From DASWKG01 sp036396755 (lineage in GTDB: Bacteria > Actinomycetota > UBA4738 > CALAEC01): DNA of 21,540 nucleotides. The stretch covers positions 1-21,540 of the forward strand of contig DASWKG010000138.1 in NCBI GenBank assembly GCA_036396755.1. The letters are read 5' to 3'. The notes under the pieces are model-generated. The model had not been told where the DNA came from. It saw only the letters and a list, made by a program, of their open reading frames with translations, and did no database searches. A program made the translations under genes and the position numbers. This document shows positions 14,009 to 21,093 of the stretch, in pieces; positions within the stretch are counted from its first letter, which is position 1, and each line of letters begins with the position of its first letter.

Positions 14009-14024
14009 TTGTGCATCTGCACAA
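14009..14024. promoter_or_regulatory. Operator-like inverted repeat, distal copy
   Basis: TTGTGCATCTGCACAA: a perfect 7-bp inverted repeat with a 2-bp centre and the same TTGnnCA-nn-TGnnCAA pattern as the proximal copy. Centre-to-centre distance is 42 bp, four turns of B-DNA, so a dimer at each site would face the same side. The family of the binding protein cannot be told. Confidence 0.5.
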
Positions 14025-14070
14025 GAACTTCAGCGACCGTTTCGATTCGCGCCGAATGACCCGATCCGTC

Positions 14071-14084
14071 CCCTGGACAGGGGG
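14071..14084. other. Short palindrome directly after the pyruvate kinase stop
   Basis: CCCCTGGACAGGGG is a 6-2-6 palindrome abutting the pyruvate kinase stop codon. As RNA it would form only a 5-bp hairpin with no T-run, a weak terminator at best. The rest of 13939-14084 (146 bp, less GC-rich than its surroundings) holds the ribosome site and the two operator-like repeats; no convincing -35/-10 pair was found. Confidence 0.35.
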
Positions 14085-15485
14085 CTACGAGCCGACGCGG
14101 TGGACCTTGAGGAGGTTCGTCCGCGCGCTGCCCACGGGTGTCGAGGCGACCATCACCACGCGGTCGCCGGGGTCGGCGAGGCCGTCGCCGGCCAGGCGCG
14201 CGTTCATCATGGCGATCATCCCGTCGGTGTCCGCAGGAAGGTCCGACAGCCGGGGCTCGACGCCACGGAGGATGGCGAGCCCCCGGACCACGCGTTCCTC
14301 GGAAGAGAATGCGTAGACGGGAACCCGAAGCCGGACGGCCGAGAGCAGCCGCGCCGTGAGGCCCGTCCGTGTGAAGCACGCGACCGCGCGGGCGGCGCAG
14401 CCCCCCACCGCGGTCGCGGTCGCGTGCGCGATCGCCCGGGCGTCGCTCACGCCCAGCGCGTCCTCCCGAGGCGCGGCCAGGAACCCCGCGCCCATCGTCT
14501 CGGCGGTCTCCACGATGCGGACGGCCGTGCGGGCGGCCTCGATCGGGTAGCGCCCGATCGCCGTCTCGGCCGAGAGGAGGATCGCCGCGGCGCCGTCGAA
14601 GACCGCGCCGGCCACATCGCTCGCCTCGGCGCGGGTCGGCCGCGGCGAGGCCGTCATCGACTCGAGCATCTGGGTCGCCACGACCGCGGGCACCCCCCTG
14701 CGCCCGGCCCGGGCCAGCAGGTCCTTCTGGATGACGGGGATCTCCTCGAGAGCCATCTCGACCCCGAGGTCGCCCCGGGCGATCATCACCGCGTCGGCGG
14801 CGTCGAGGATCCGCTCCGCGTCGGCGACCGCCGCGCCCGTCTCGATCTTGGCGACGATCAGCGGGCCGTCGTCGCCGAGGCGGGCCCGCAGGCCCGTCAC
14901 GTCGGCCGCGCTCCGCACGAACGACATCGCGACGAGGTCGACCGCCGCTTCGCTCACCCACTCGAGATCGCGCTCGTCCTTCGGCGTGATCGCGGGAAGT
15001 CCCAGCCGCTCTGAGGGCACGTTCAGGCCGGCCCGCGACCGGATCAGCCCACCTCGCACCACCTCGGCGGTCACCTCTCCTGCCGTAACCGACCGCACGC
15101 GCAGCTCCACCGCGCCGTCCGAGAGCAGCACGCGGTCCCCCGCCTCGAGCTCGTTCGCGAGGTTCGCGTAGCTCACCGGCGCGGACGCCGCGTCGCCGGG
15201 CTCGCCGGGGCCGCGGAGAACGAACGAGGCTCCCTCGACGAGCTCCGCGGCCTCCGTGATCAGCTCACCGAGCCGCACCTTGGGCCCCGAGAGGTCGGCC
15301 ATCACCGCGACCACCCGGCCGGCCTCGTCGGCGGCCCGACGGATGGACTCGAGCGACCGCTGGTGCTCATCGCGCGTGCCGTGGCTGAGGTTGATGCGCG
15401 CGACGTCGAGCCCGGCCGCCACGAGCTCGGGACCCAGCTCGGCCGTCGCGGGGCCCAGCGTGCAGATGAGCTTCGTCGCTCGCAT
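14085..15485 (-). CDS. pyk: Pyruvate kinase
   Basis: 466 aa, complete. It transfers phosphate from phosphoenolpyruvate to ADP, the last step of glycolysis. Signatures in order: TKLICTLGPAT (4-14), ARINLSHG (29-36) with Arg30 and Asn32, ADLSGPKVRLG (63-73), a B domain at about 75-160, IVAKIET (210-216) with catalytic Lys213 and metal ligand Glu215, MIARGDLGVE (234-243) with Asp239, VVATQMLESM (268-277) and PTRAEASDVA (283-292), then a C domain. ATG 15485 lies 5 nt after the AcuC stop, with GGGGGT upstream. It is the third gene of an aldehyde dehydrogenase-acuC-pyk run on the minus strand, so it would be made together with a deacetylase and an aldehyde dehydrogenase. Confidence 0.96.
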   Translation of the reverse strand: MRATKLICTLGPATAELGPELVAAGLDVARINLSHGTRDEHQRSLESIRRAADEAGRVVAVMADLSGPKVRLGELITEAAELVEGASFVLRGPGEPGDAASAPVSYANLANELEAGDRVLLSDGAVELRVRSVTAGEVTAEVVRGGLIRSRAGLNVPSERLGLPAITPKDERDLEWVSEAAVDLVAMSFVRSAADVTGLRARLGDDGPLIVAKIETGAAVADAERILDAADAVMIARGDLGVEMALEEIPVIQKDLLARAGRRGVPAVVATQMLESMTASPRPTRAEASDVAGAVFDGAAAILLSAETAIGRYPIEAARTAVRIVETAETMGAGFLAAPREDALGVSDARAIAHATATAVGGCAARAVACFTRTGLTARLLSAVRLRVPVYAFSSEERVVRGLAILRGVEPRLSDLPADTDGMIAMMNARLAGDGLADPGDRVVMVASTPVGSARTNLLKVHRVGS

Positions 15486-15490
15486 CGGGC

Positions 15491-16624
15491 TCAGACCCCC
15501 GGCAGACCTCGCCTGACCTGAGCCAGCACCGAGTCCACCTCGGGACCAGCCCCGCCGTCGGCGGGAGCTGCCTCCGACAGCGTGGCGGGCACGGGGCCGC
15601 CCGCCTCCTCCTCGGCGAGCGCCACCCACGCCGACGGCAGCTCGTCGGACAGCTCCACGCCGGCCATCTCGGCGAAGTAGATCGTCCACGCGCGGGGCAC
15701 CACCCGGGCCCACTGGTAGCCGCCGCCCCCGGTCGCCAGCCACCGGCCGCCCGTGACCTCGTGCACCAGGGCGTGCAGGCGCCGGGCGGTCTCGCGGTAC
15801 GCCCGGGTCGACAGCGAGAGGTGCGCGAGGGGGTCGGTGTGATGGGTGTCGCAGCCGAGCTGGCTCACGAGCACCTCGGGGCCGAAGCCGCGCACCGCCC
15901 AGGGGACGACCTCGTCGAACGCCCGGAGCCAGTCGTCGTCGGAGGTGGCCGGCGGGAGGGGGACGTTGACCTTGGTTCCCACCGCGTCGCCCGCCCCGCG
16001 CTCCCCCACCGACCCGGTGCCGGGGAAAAGGTACCGCCCGCTCTCGTGCAGAGAGATCGTGAGCACCCGCGGGTCGTCGTAGAAGATCGCCTGGGGCCCG
16101 TCACCGTGGTGCACGTCCACGTCGACGTACGCGACCCGCTCGACGCCCCGCGCGAGCATCCAGCGGATGGCGACCGCCGGGTCGTCGTACACGCAGAACC
16201 CGGAGGCCCGGTCGGGCATCGCGTGGTGGAGTCCCCCGGCCGGGTTGAACGCATGCTCGGCCCGTCCCGAGACGACGGCATCGGCCGCCACGAGCGTGGC
16301 GCCCACCACCAGGGCCGACGCCTCGTGCATCCGGCGAAACACCGGGTTGTCGCCGGGCCCGAAGCCGTAGCGGGCCCACGCACCCGCCTCCCCGGCGCCG
16401 GCACGCTTGACCGCGTCGATGTACGGCGCGGTGTGGACCAGGGCGATCTCGTCGTCGATGGCGAGGCGGGTGGGCACCTCGGCGACCCCGCCGGCCTCGA
16501 GGAGCCCGTAGGCCGAGATGAGCTCCCGCGTCAGGACGACCCGAGCGGGGCGGAGCGGATGCTGTGGCCCGTGGTCGTACACGGCGAGGTCGGGCGAGTA
16601 CACGAGGACCACGCCGTGGCTCAT
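15491..16624 (-). CDS. acuC: Acetoin utilization protein AcuC-type histone-deacetylase-fold hydrolase
   Basis: 377 aa in the zinc-dependent histone deacetylase superfamily, class I-like AcuC branch. HHAMPDRASGFCVYDDPAVAI (133-153) holds the paired active-site His. YVDVDVHHGDG (166-176) supplies zinc ligands Asp170 and His172, and GCDTHH supplies Asp259. GGGGY ends with catalytic Tyr303. In Bacillus, AcuC deacetylates acetyl-CoA synthetase AcsA; other relatives remove acyl groups from small amines or proteins, so the target here is unproven. The last 40 or so residues are Ala/Pro/Glu-rich linker-like sequence. ATG 16624 lies 18 nt after the aldehyde dehydrogenase stop, and pyk follows after 5 nt, so the three genes are almost surely one operon. 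Confidence 0.93.
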   Translation of the reverse strand: MSHGVVLVYSPDLAVYDHGPQHPLRPARVVLTRELISAYGLLEAGGVAEVPTRLAIDDEIALVHTAPYIDAVKRAGAGEAGAWARYGFGPGDNPVFRRMHEASALVVGATLVAADAVVSGRAEHAFNPAGGLHHAMPDRASGFCVYDDPAVAIRWMLARGVERVAYVDVDVHHGDGPQAIFYDDPRVLTISLHESGRYLFPGTGSVGERGAGDAVGTKVNVPLPPATSDDDWLRAFDEVVPWAVRGFGPEVLVSQLGCDTHHTDPLAHLSLSTRAYRETARRLHALVHEVTGGRWLATGGGGYQWARVVPRAWTIYFAEMAGVELSDELPSAWVALAEEEAGGPVPATLSEAAPADGGAGPEVDSVLAQVRRGLPGV

Positions 16625-16642
16625 CGCGTCCCGGACGATCCG

Positions 16643-18127
16643 CTAGTCGATCCCCTGGGCCTTCTGGACCTTGCCGGAGAAGTCCACCGAGACCGACTTC
16701 CACTCCATGAACTCGTCGAGCGCCAGCGGCCCGGCCTCGCGATGCCCGTTCCCGGTGTTCTTCATGCCCCCGAACGGCAGCTGGACCTCGGCGCCGATCG
16801 TGGGGGCGTTCACGTAGACGATGCCGAACTCGAGCTGCTGCACGGCCTTGAACACGTTGCCGATGTCGTGCGTGTAGATCGCGGCCGACAGCCCGTACTC
16901 GACCGAGTTGGCGATGCCGATCGCCTCGTCGACGTCGTCGGTGCGGATGATCGCCGTCACGGGCCCGAAGATCTCCTCCTGGGCGATCCGCATGTACGGC
17001 GTCACGTCGTCGAACACGGTGGGTGAGATGAAGTTCCCCTTGTCGTAGCCCGCGCCCGTGAGCTCCTCGCCGCCGGTGAGCAGCGTCGCCCCCTCCTGCT
17101 TGCCGATCTCGATGTAGTCGAGCACGCGGCGCTTCTGCTGCTCGTTGATGACCGGCGCGAGCTCGACGTCGGGCTCGAGCCCGTTCCCCACCTTCATCGT
17201 CCCGACCCGCTGCAGCAGCCGCTCGGTGAAGCGCTCCTTCGCGTCGTCGTGCACGACGAGCCGGGAGGTCGCGGTGCAGCGCTGGCCCGACGTGGCGAAC
17301 GCGCCCCACGCCGCGGCCTCGACGGCGAGGTCCATGTTCGCGTCGGGCATCACGATCATGACGTTCTTCGACCCGAGCTCGAGCGAGCAGCGCTTCATCA
17401 ACGCGCCGCAGCGCTCGTTGATCTTCCGGCCGACCTCGAGCGAGCCCGTGAACGAGATCGCGCGCACCCCGGGGTGCTCCACGATCGGAGCGCCCGCCTC
17501 CTCGCCGTAGCCGTGCACCAGGTTGAGGACGCCGGGCGGGAGTCCCACCTCCTCGAAGCACTGCACGAGCAGCGTCGCGAGCAACGGGGTGTCCTCGGCG
17601 GGCTTGAACACGCTCGTGCACCCGGCGACGATCGCCGGTGCGATCTTCCAGATCGGGATCGCGATCGGGAAGTTCCACGGCGTGATGAGGCCCACGACGC
17701 CGATCGGGTGCCGGACCGTCATCGAGAACTTGTTCCGGAGCTCCGACGGCACGGTGTTGCCGAGCATGCGCCGCCCCTCGCCCGCCATGTAGTGGAGGAA
17801 GTCGATCCCCTCCTGGATGTCGCCACGGCTCTCCGTCAGCGTCTTGCCCATTTCGCGGGTCATGAGCTCGGCGTACTCATCCTTGCGCCCCTCGAGGAGG
17901 AGGGCGGCGCGAAGGAGGTAGTCGGCGCGCTCCGGCCCCGGGGTCAGCATCCAGTCGCGATAGGCGTCCTGCGCCGCTTGGACCGCGCGGTCGACGTCGT
18001 CGGCGCCCGACCGGGGGAAGGCGCCGAGCGCCTCGTCGCGGTCCGCGGGGTTGCGCGACTCGAACGTCTCGCCGCTCGCCCCCGGCACCCACTTGCCACC
18101 GATGTAGTTCTGATACGTCTCCGCCAT
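16643..18127 (-). CDS. NAD(P)-dependent aldehyde dehydrogenase
   Basis: 494 aa, full length for the ALDH superfamily; it oxidises an aldehyde to the acid. GVVGLITPWNFPIAIPIWKIAPAI is the oxyanion-hole and cofactor region, FKPAEDTP and ISFTGSLEVG line the NAD(P) site, Glu250 in LELGSKN is the general base and Cys284 in SGQRCTATSR the nucleophile. EEIFGPV and PFGGMKNTGNGHREAG follow as usual. The sequence is closest in feel to 2-oxoglutarate semialdehyde and related sugar-acid aldehyde dehydrogenases, but the substrate is uncertain. ATG 18127 has AGGAGG 7 nt upstream and matches the family N-terminus (YQNYIGGKWV); the frame is open 7 codons further. It is the first gene of the acuC-pyk operon and divergent from the FAH-family gene. 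Confidence 0.94.
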   Translation of the reverse strand: MAETYQNYIGGKWVPGASGETFESRNPADRDEALGAFPRSGADDVDRAVQAAQDAYRDWMLTPGPERADYLLRAALLLEGRKDEYAELMTREMGKTLTESRGDIQEGIDFLHYMAGEGRRMLGNTVPSELRNKFSMTVRHPIGVVGLITPWNFPIAIPIWKIAPAIVAGCTSVFKPAEDTPLLATLLVQCFEEVGLPPGVLNLVHGYGEEAGAPIVEHPGVRAISFTGSLEVGRKINERCGALMKRCSLELGSKNVMIVMPDANMDLAVEAAAWGAFATSGQRCTATSRLVVHDDAKERFTERLLQRVGTMKVGNGLEPDVELAPVINEQQKRRVLDYIEIGKQEGATLLTGGEELTGAGYDKGNFISPTVFDDVTPYMRIAQEEIFGPVTAIIRTDDVDEAIGIANSVEYGLSAAIYTHDIGNVFKAVQQLEFGIVYVNAPTIGAEVQLPFGGMKNTGNGHREAGPLALDEFMEWKSVSVDFSGKVQKAQGID

Positions 18128-18177
18128 GCCTTGCCCTCCTCCGCTCACGGTTCCATTCCGGGACCCCGGTTCGCTCC

Positions 18178-18183
18178 ATCCTA
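18178..18183 (-). promoter_or_regulatory. Putative -10 box (TAGGAT) of the aldehyde dehydrogenase-acuC-pyk operon
   Basis: TAGGAT on the minus strand lies 50 nt before ATG 18127 and would give a leader of about 43 nt that includes the AGGAGG ribosome site. It shares the 86-bp divergent region with the FAH-family promoter. Confidence 0.35.
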
Positions 18184-18201
18184 CTCGCGCGCCCGTGCGG
18201 C

Positions 18202-18207
18202 TATCAT
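18202..18207 (+). promoter_or_regulatory. Putative -10 box (TATCAT) of a leaderless FAH-family mRNA
   Basis: TATCAT is followed by exactly 6 nt and then GTG 18214, with no Shine-Dalgarno sequence. The spacing puts the start point on the start codon. No -35 match was found. Confidence 0.5.
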
Positions 18208-18213
18208 CGGGCG

Positions 18214-19098
18214 GTGCGTCTGGTCACCTACGCGCGGAACGGCGCCCGACGCCTCGGGACGCTGGTCGGCGACACCGTGGTGGACCTCCCCGACTCGGTC
18301 GGGCACCCTGCCTTCCCGACGACGATGGAGTCGCTGGCGCGCGCCGGCCCCGGTGCGCTCGAGGTGGCTCGGGAGGCGCTCGATCGCGATCGCGCGCTCG
18401 AGCACGCCGTCCCCGGCGCGCGGCTCCTGGCGCCCATCCTTCCGTCGTCGCTCAGGGACTTCCTCGCCTTCGAGGATCACCTGCGGGCGGGGGCCGAGCG
18501 GCGCGGCGCGGCGATCCCGTCGGTCTGGTACGACATGCCGCTGTACTACAAGGGGAACCACCGCTCGGTCTTCGGTCCCGACGACGACGTGCCCTGGCCG
18601 CCGTACACGGACGAGCTCGACTACGAGCTCGAGGTCGCCTGCGTCCTCGGCGGTGGGGGGCGCGACCTGTCCGAGCGGGACGCCGCCGCCCTGATCCTCG
18701 GCTACACCCTGATGAACGACTGGTCCGCGCGCGACATCCAGCGCTCGGAGATGACGGGCGGCCTCGGGCCCGCCAAGGGGAAGGACTTCGCCACCTCGCT
18801 CGGTCCCTTCGTCGTCACGCCCGACGAGGTCGACGTCTCCGACCTGGCGCTCGAGGCGCGCGTCGACGGCGAGACGTGGTCGAAGGGCAACCTCGGCGGG
18901 TCACGCTGGAGCTTCCCGCAGATGATCGCGCACGTCTCGCGAGGAGAAGACGTCTGGCCCGGCGACGTGTACGGCTCGGGAACGTTCGGAGGCGGATGCG
19001 GTCTCGACCTCGGGAAGCTCCTGTGGCCCGGTGCCACCGTCGAGCTGGAGGGCGAGCGTCTCGGGGTGCTCCGCAGCTCGGTCGGCCGGAAGCCCTAG
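18214..19098 (+). CDS. Fumarylacetoacetate hydrolase (FAH) family protein
   Basis: 294 aa. A short N-terminal domain (RLVTYARNGARRLGTLVGDTVVDL) precedes the FAH catalytic fold: YYKGNHRSVFGP (111-122), DYELEVACVLG (136-146) with metal ligands Glu138 and Glu140, NDWSARDIQ (168-176) with Asp169, AKGKDFATSLGPFVV (187-201) and GDVYGSGTFGGGCGLDLGK (250-268). Members hydrolyse or hydrate 2-oxo acids in aromatic or sugar-acid breakdown; the real reaction is not clear. The divergent aldehyde dehydrogenase would suit a path ending in a semialdehyde, which is only inference. The last 65 codons (residue 230 on) are antisense to the 3' end of the aldo/keto reductase reading frame, yet they contain conserved FAH sequence, so this gene is the constrained partner. 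Confidence 0.93.
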   Translation: MRLVTYARNGARRLGTLVGDTVVDLPDSVGHPAFPTTMESLARAGPGALEVAREALDRDRALEHAVPGARLLAPILPSSLRDFLAFEDHLRAGAERRGAAIPSVWYDMPLYYKGNHRSVFGPDDDVPWPPYTDELDYELEVACVLGGGGRDLSERDAAALILGYTLMNDWSARDIQRSEMTGGLGPAKGKDFATSLGPFVVTPDEVDVSDLALEARVDGETWSKGNLGGSRWSFPQMIAHVSRGEDVWPGDVYGSGTFGGGCGLDLGKLLWPGATVELEGERLGVLRSSVGRKP

Positions 19099-20049
19099 CC
19101 GGACCTCGGGGGCGGCCCCCTCGAACGCCGGCCCCCGCTCCGCGAGCGCCCACAGCTCCGCGAGCACCGCGGCGTCGAGCTCGACCTCAGCTGCGGCGGC
19201 GTTCTCCCGGGCGTGCGACGGGTCCCGCGTGCCGGCGAGCACCGCGGAGACGCCCGGTTGGTGGAGCGCCCACGCGAGGGAGAGCCGCGATGGGCTCACG
19301 CCCAGCCGGGCGGCCGACTCGCCCACCCCCCGCGAGACGGCGAGGCAGCGCTGCAGCCGGCTGGGCGTGAACAGCTGGCGGTAGTAGGGGAGGTCGCTTC
19401 CGCTCCGCCAGTCGAAGAAGATCTCACCGGCCCCGGCGAGGAGCCCGAAGCCGAGCGCCCCGAACGCGAGCCCCTCGATCCCCCGATCGGCGCACCAGGA
19501 CAGCACCGGAAGGGTCTCGGGATGAAGGAGCGAGAGGTGCACCTGGAGCGAGGCCACCGGATGGACGCGAACACAGCGCGCCACGAGACCGCGGCCGAAC
19601 CCCGACAGACCGATGCGGCGCACGAGCCCGTCCTCGACCAGCAGGGCCATCGCCTCCCACGTCTCCTCGATCGGCGCGCCGTCGGGGCCGGGATGGTGGA
19701 GCTGGTACAGGTCGACGACCTCGACGCCGAGCCGGCGAAGGCTGCCCTCGCAGGCCCTCCGGACCTCCGGAGCGCGGAACCCCGTGCCACGCGGGCGCGG
19801 GGCGACCTTCGTGGAGACGGCGACGCGGGACCTCGCGCGGATCGCTCGTCCCACGAGCTCCTCGGAGCGGCCCTCGCCGTAGACCTCGGCGGTGTCCACC
19901 CATGTGCTGCCGGCGTCGATCCCGGCGAGGATCGCCCGGAGCACCTGTGCGTCGGACCGATTCGGTCCCCACTCGGCCCCGCCCGCCTCCCAGCCGCCGA
20001 CGCCGACGCGAGAGAACGGAAGCGGGCCGGGGCGCTCGGGAAGCTCCAT
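18901..20049 (-). CDS. Aldo/keto reductase with a 65-residue C-terminal run-on antisense to the FAH gene
   Basis: 382 aa. Residues 1-317 form a complete AKR (beta/alpha)8 barrel with the catalytic tetrad Asp52 and Tyr57 (WVDTAEVYGEG), Lys81 (STKVAPRP) and His118 (YQLHHP), plus GLSGFG and LAFGALGFGLLAGAGE. It would reduce a carbonyl with NADPH. The paralogue at 20141 is 316 aa and ends at the equivalent of residue 317 here. Residues 318-382 have no counterpart and lie wholly opposite the last 65 codons of the FAH gene; the point where the paralogue stops is almost exactly where the FAH stop codon lies, read here as a Leu codon (CTA). This looks like loss of the original stop. ATG 20049 has GGGG 5 nt upstream. 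Confidence 0.88.
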   Translation of the reverse strand: MELPERPGPLPFSRVGVGGWEAGGAEWGPNRSDAQVLRAILAGIDAGSTWVDTAEVYGEGRSEELVGRAIRARSRVAVSTKVAPRPRGTGFRAPEVRRACEGSLRRLGVEVVDLYQLHHPGPDGAPIEETWEAMALLVEDGLVRRIGLSGFGRGLVARCVRVHPVASLQVHLSLLHPETLPVLSWCADRGIEGLAFGALGFGLLAGAGEIFFDWRSGSDLPYYRQLFTPSRLQRCLAVSRGVGESAARLGVSPSRLSLAWALHQPGVSAVLAGTRDPSHARENAAAAEVELDAAVLAELWALAERGPAFEGAAPEVRLGLPADRAAEHPETLALQLDGGTGPQELPEVETASASERSRAVHVAGPDVFSSRDVRDHLREAPA

Positions 20050-20140
20050 GGGTGCCCCAGTTAGCCCGCTTTTGTCCCACCCTCACAGTCGGGCGTTGGG
20101 GCCGGGCTCGAAGGGGTGAACTCCCCGTCGGCCGGGTGGC

Positions 20141-21091
20141 CTACCGATGCTCGGGGCCGAGCCGGGCGATCTCGTCGATCTCCCGGACCGTCGCCTCGTC
20201 GAGCGCCACGGCGCCGGCCGCGGCGTTCTCGCGAGCGTGTTGGGGGTTGCGGCTCCCCGCGATCGCGGCCGTCATGCCCGGCTGCGCGGCGGTCCAGGCG
20301 ATCGCGAGCTGCGCGGTCGTGACGCCGAGCCGCGAGGCGACCGGCCGCAGGGCCCGCTCCACGGCGAGGCTCCGCCCGAGCCTGCCGGGCGCGAACAGCG
20401 CGCGGTAGTAGCTGTCGCCGGTCCCGCCGCTCCGCCAGTCGTCGCGCGCGAACTCGGTGTCCTCGTCGATGGCGCCGGTGAGGAGGCCGAAGGCGAGGGG
20501 ACCGTAGGCGATCACCCCGATGCCCCGCTCGCCACACCAGCGGATGAGGTCGCGGTGCGTGCGGACGAGCAGGGAGAAGTGCGGCTGCAGCGAATCGACG
20601 TGGCGGATCGCCTCGCACCGCTCGATGAGCGCGCGCCCGAAGTTCGACACGCCGATCCAGCGAACGAGCCCGTCGTCGACGAGATCGCTCATCGCCTGCC
20701 AGGTCTCCTCGATCGCGGGCTCGTCGGCGGGCCAGTGGAGCTGGTAGAGGTCGATCACGTCCCGCCCGAGCCGTTTCAGGCTTGCCTCGCAGGCGCGCCG
20801 CACCTCGCTCGCGCCGAATCCCGTCCCGTCGGGTCGTGGCGCGACCTTGGTCGCCACGAGCACGTGATCCCTGCCGGCCAGCGCCCGGCCGACCAGCTCC
20901 TCGGAGACGCCGTCGCCGTAGATCTCCGCCGTGTCCACCCAGTCGATCCCGGCGTCGAGGCCCGCGCGGATCGCCCCGATCACCTCCTCGTCTGAGTCAT
21001 TCGCGCCCCACTCGTCGCCCCCCGCCTCCCAGGTGCCGAAGCCGACGACGGAGAGCTCGGGGCCCGCCGATCCCAGCCGCCGCCGACGCAT
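20141..21091 (-). CDS. Aldo/keto reductase
   Basis: 316 aa, normal AKR length. The tetrad is Asp53 and Tyr58 (WVDTAEIYGDG), Lys82 (VATKVAPRPDGTGF) and His119 (YQLHWP). GVSNFG, IAYGPLAFGLLTGAI and IAGSRNPQHARENAAA complete the NADPH and barrel signatures. It is clearly paralogous to the reductase at 18901, sharing the EAGG(A/D)EWG(P/A)N opening, YYRxLFxPxRLxRxLAV and xPxHARENAAA, so a tandem duplication is likely, although the two have diverged. ATG 21091 lies 2 nt after the DUF3105 stop; an in-frame GTG two codons earlier would overlap that stop as GTGA. No ribosome site precedes either, so translation is probably coupled. The 91 bp to the next reductase gene hold no clear terminator. Confidence 0.93.
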   Translation of the reverse strand: MRRRRLGSAGPELSVVGFGTWEAGGDEWGANDSDEEVIGAIRAGLDAGIDWVDTAEIYGDGVSEELVGRALAGRDHVLVATKVAPRPDGTGFGASEVRRACEASLKRLGRDVIDLYQLHWPADEPAIEETWQAMSDLVDDGLVRWIGVSNFGRALIERCEAIRHVDSLQPHFSLLVRTHRDLIRWCGERGIGVIAYGPLAFGLLTGAIDEDTEFARDDWRSGGTGDSYYRALFAPGRLGRSLAVERALRPVASRLGVTTAQLAIAWTAAQPGMTAAIAGSRNPQHARENAAAGAVALDEATVREIDEIARLGPEHR

Positions 21092-21093
21092 CG

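Noticed and set aside
14009..14024. CRP- or Rex-type binding site
   Set aside because: TTGTG and CACAA are separated by 6 nt, whereas Rex sites (TTGTGAAnnnnTTCACAA) have 8 between them and CRP sites (TGTGAnnnnnnTCACA) have 8 between TGTG and CACA.
15761..17026. Plus-strand open frame of 421 codons opposite acuC and the aldehyde dehydrogenase
   Set aside because: Antisense shadow; both minus-strand genes show full catalytic motifs.
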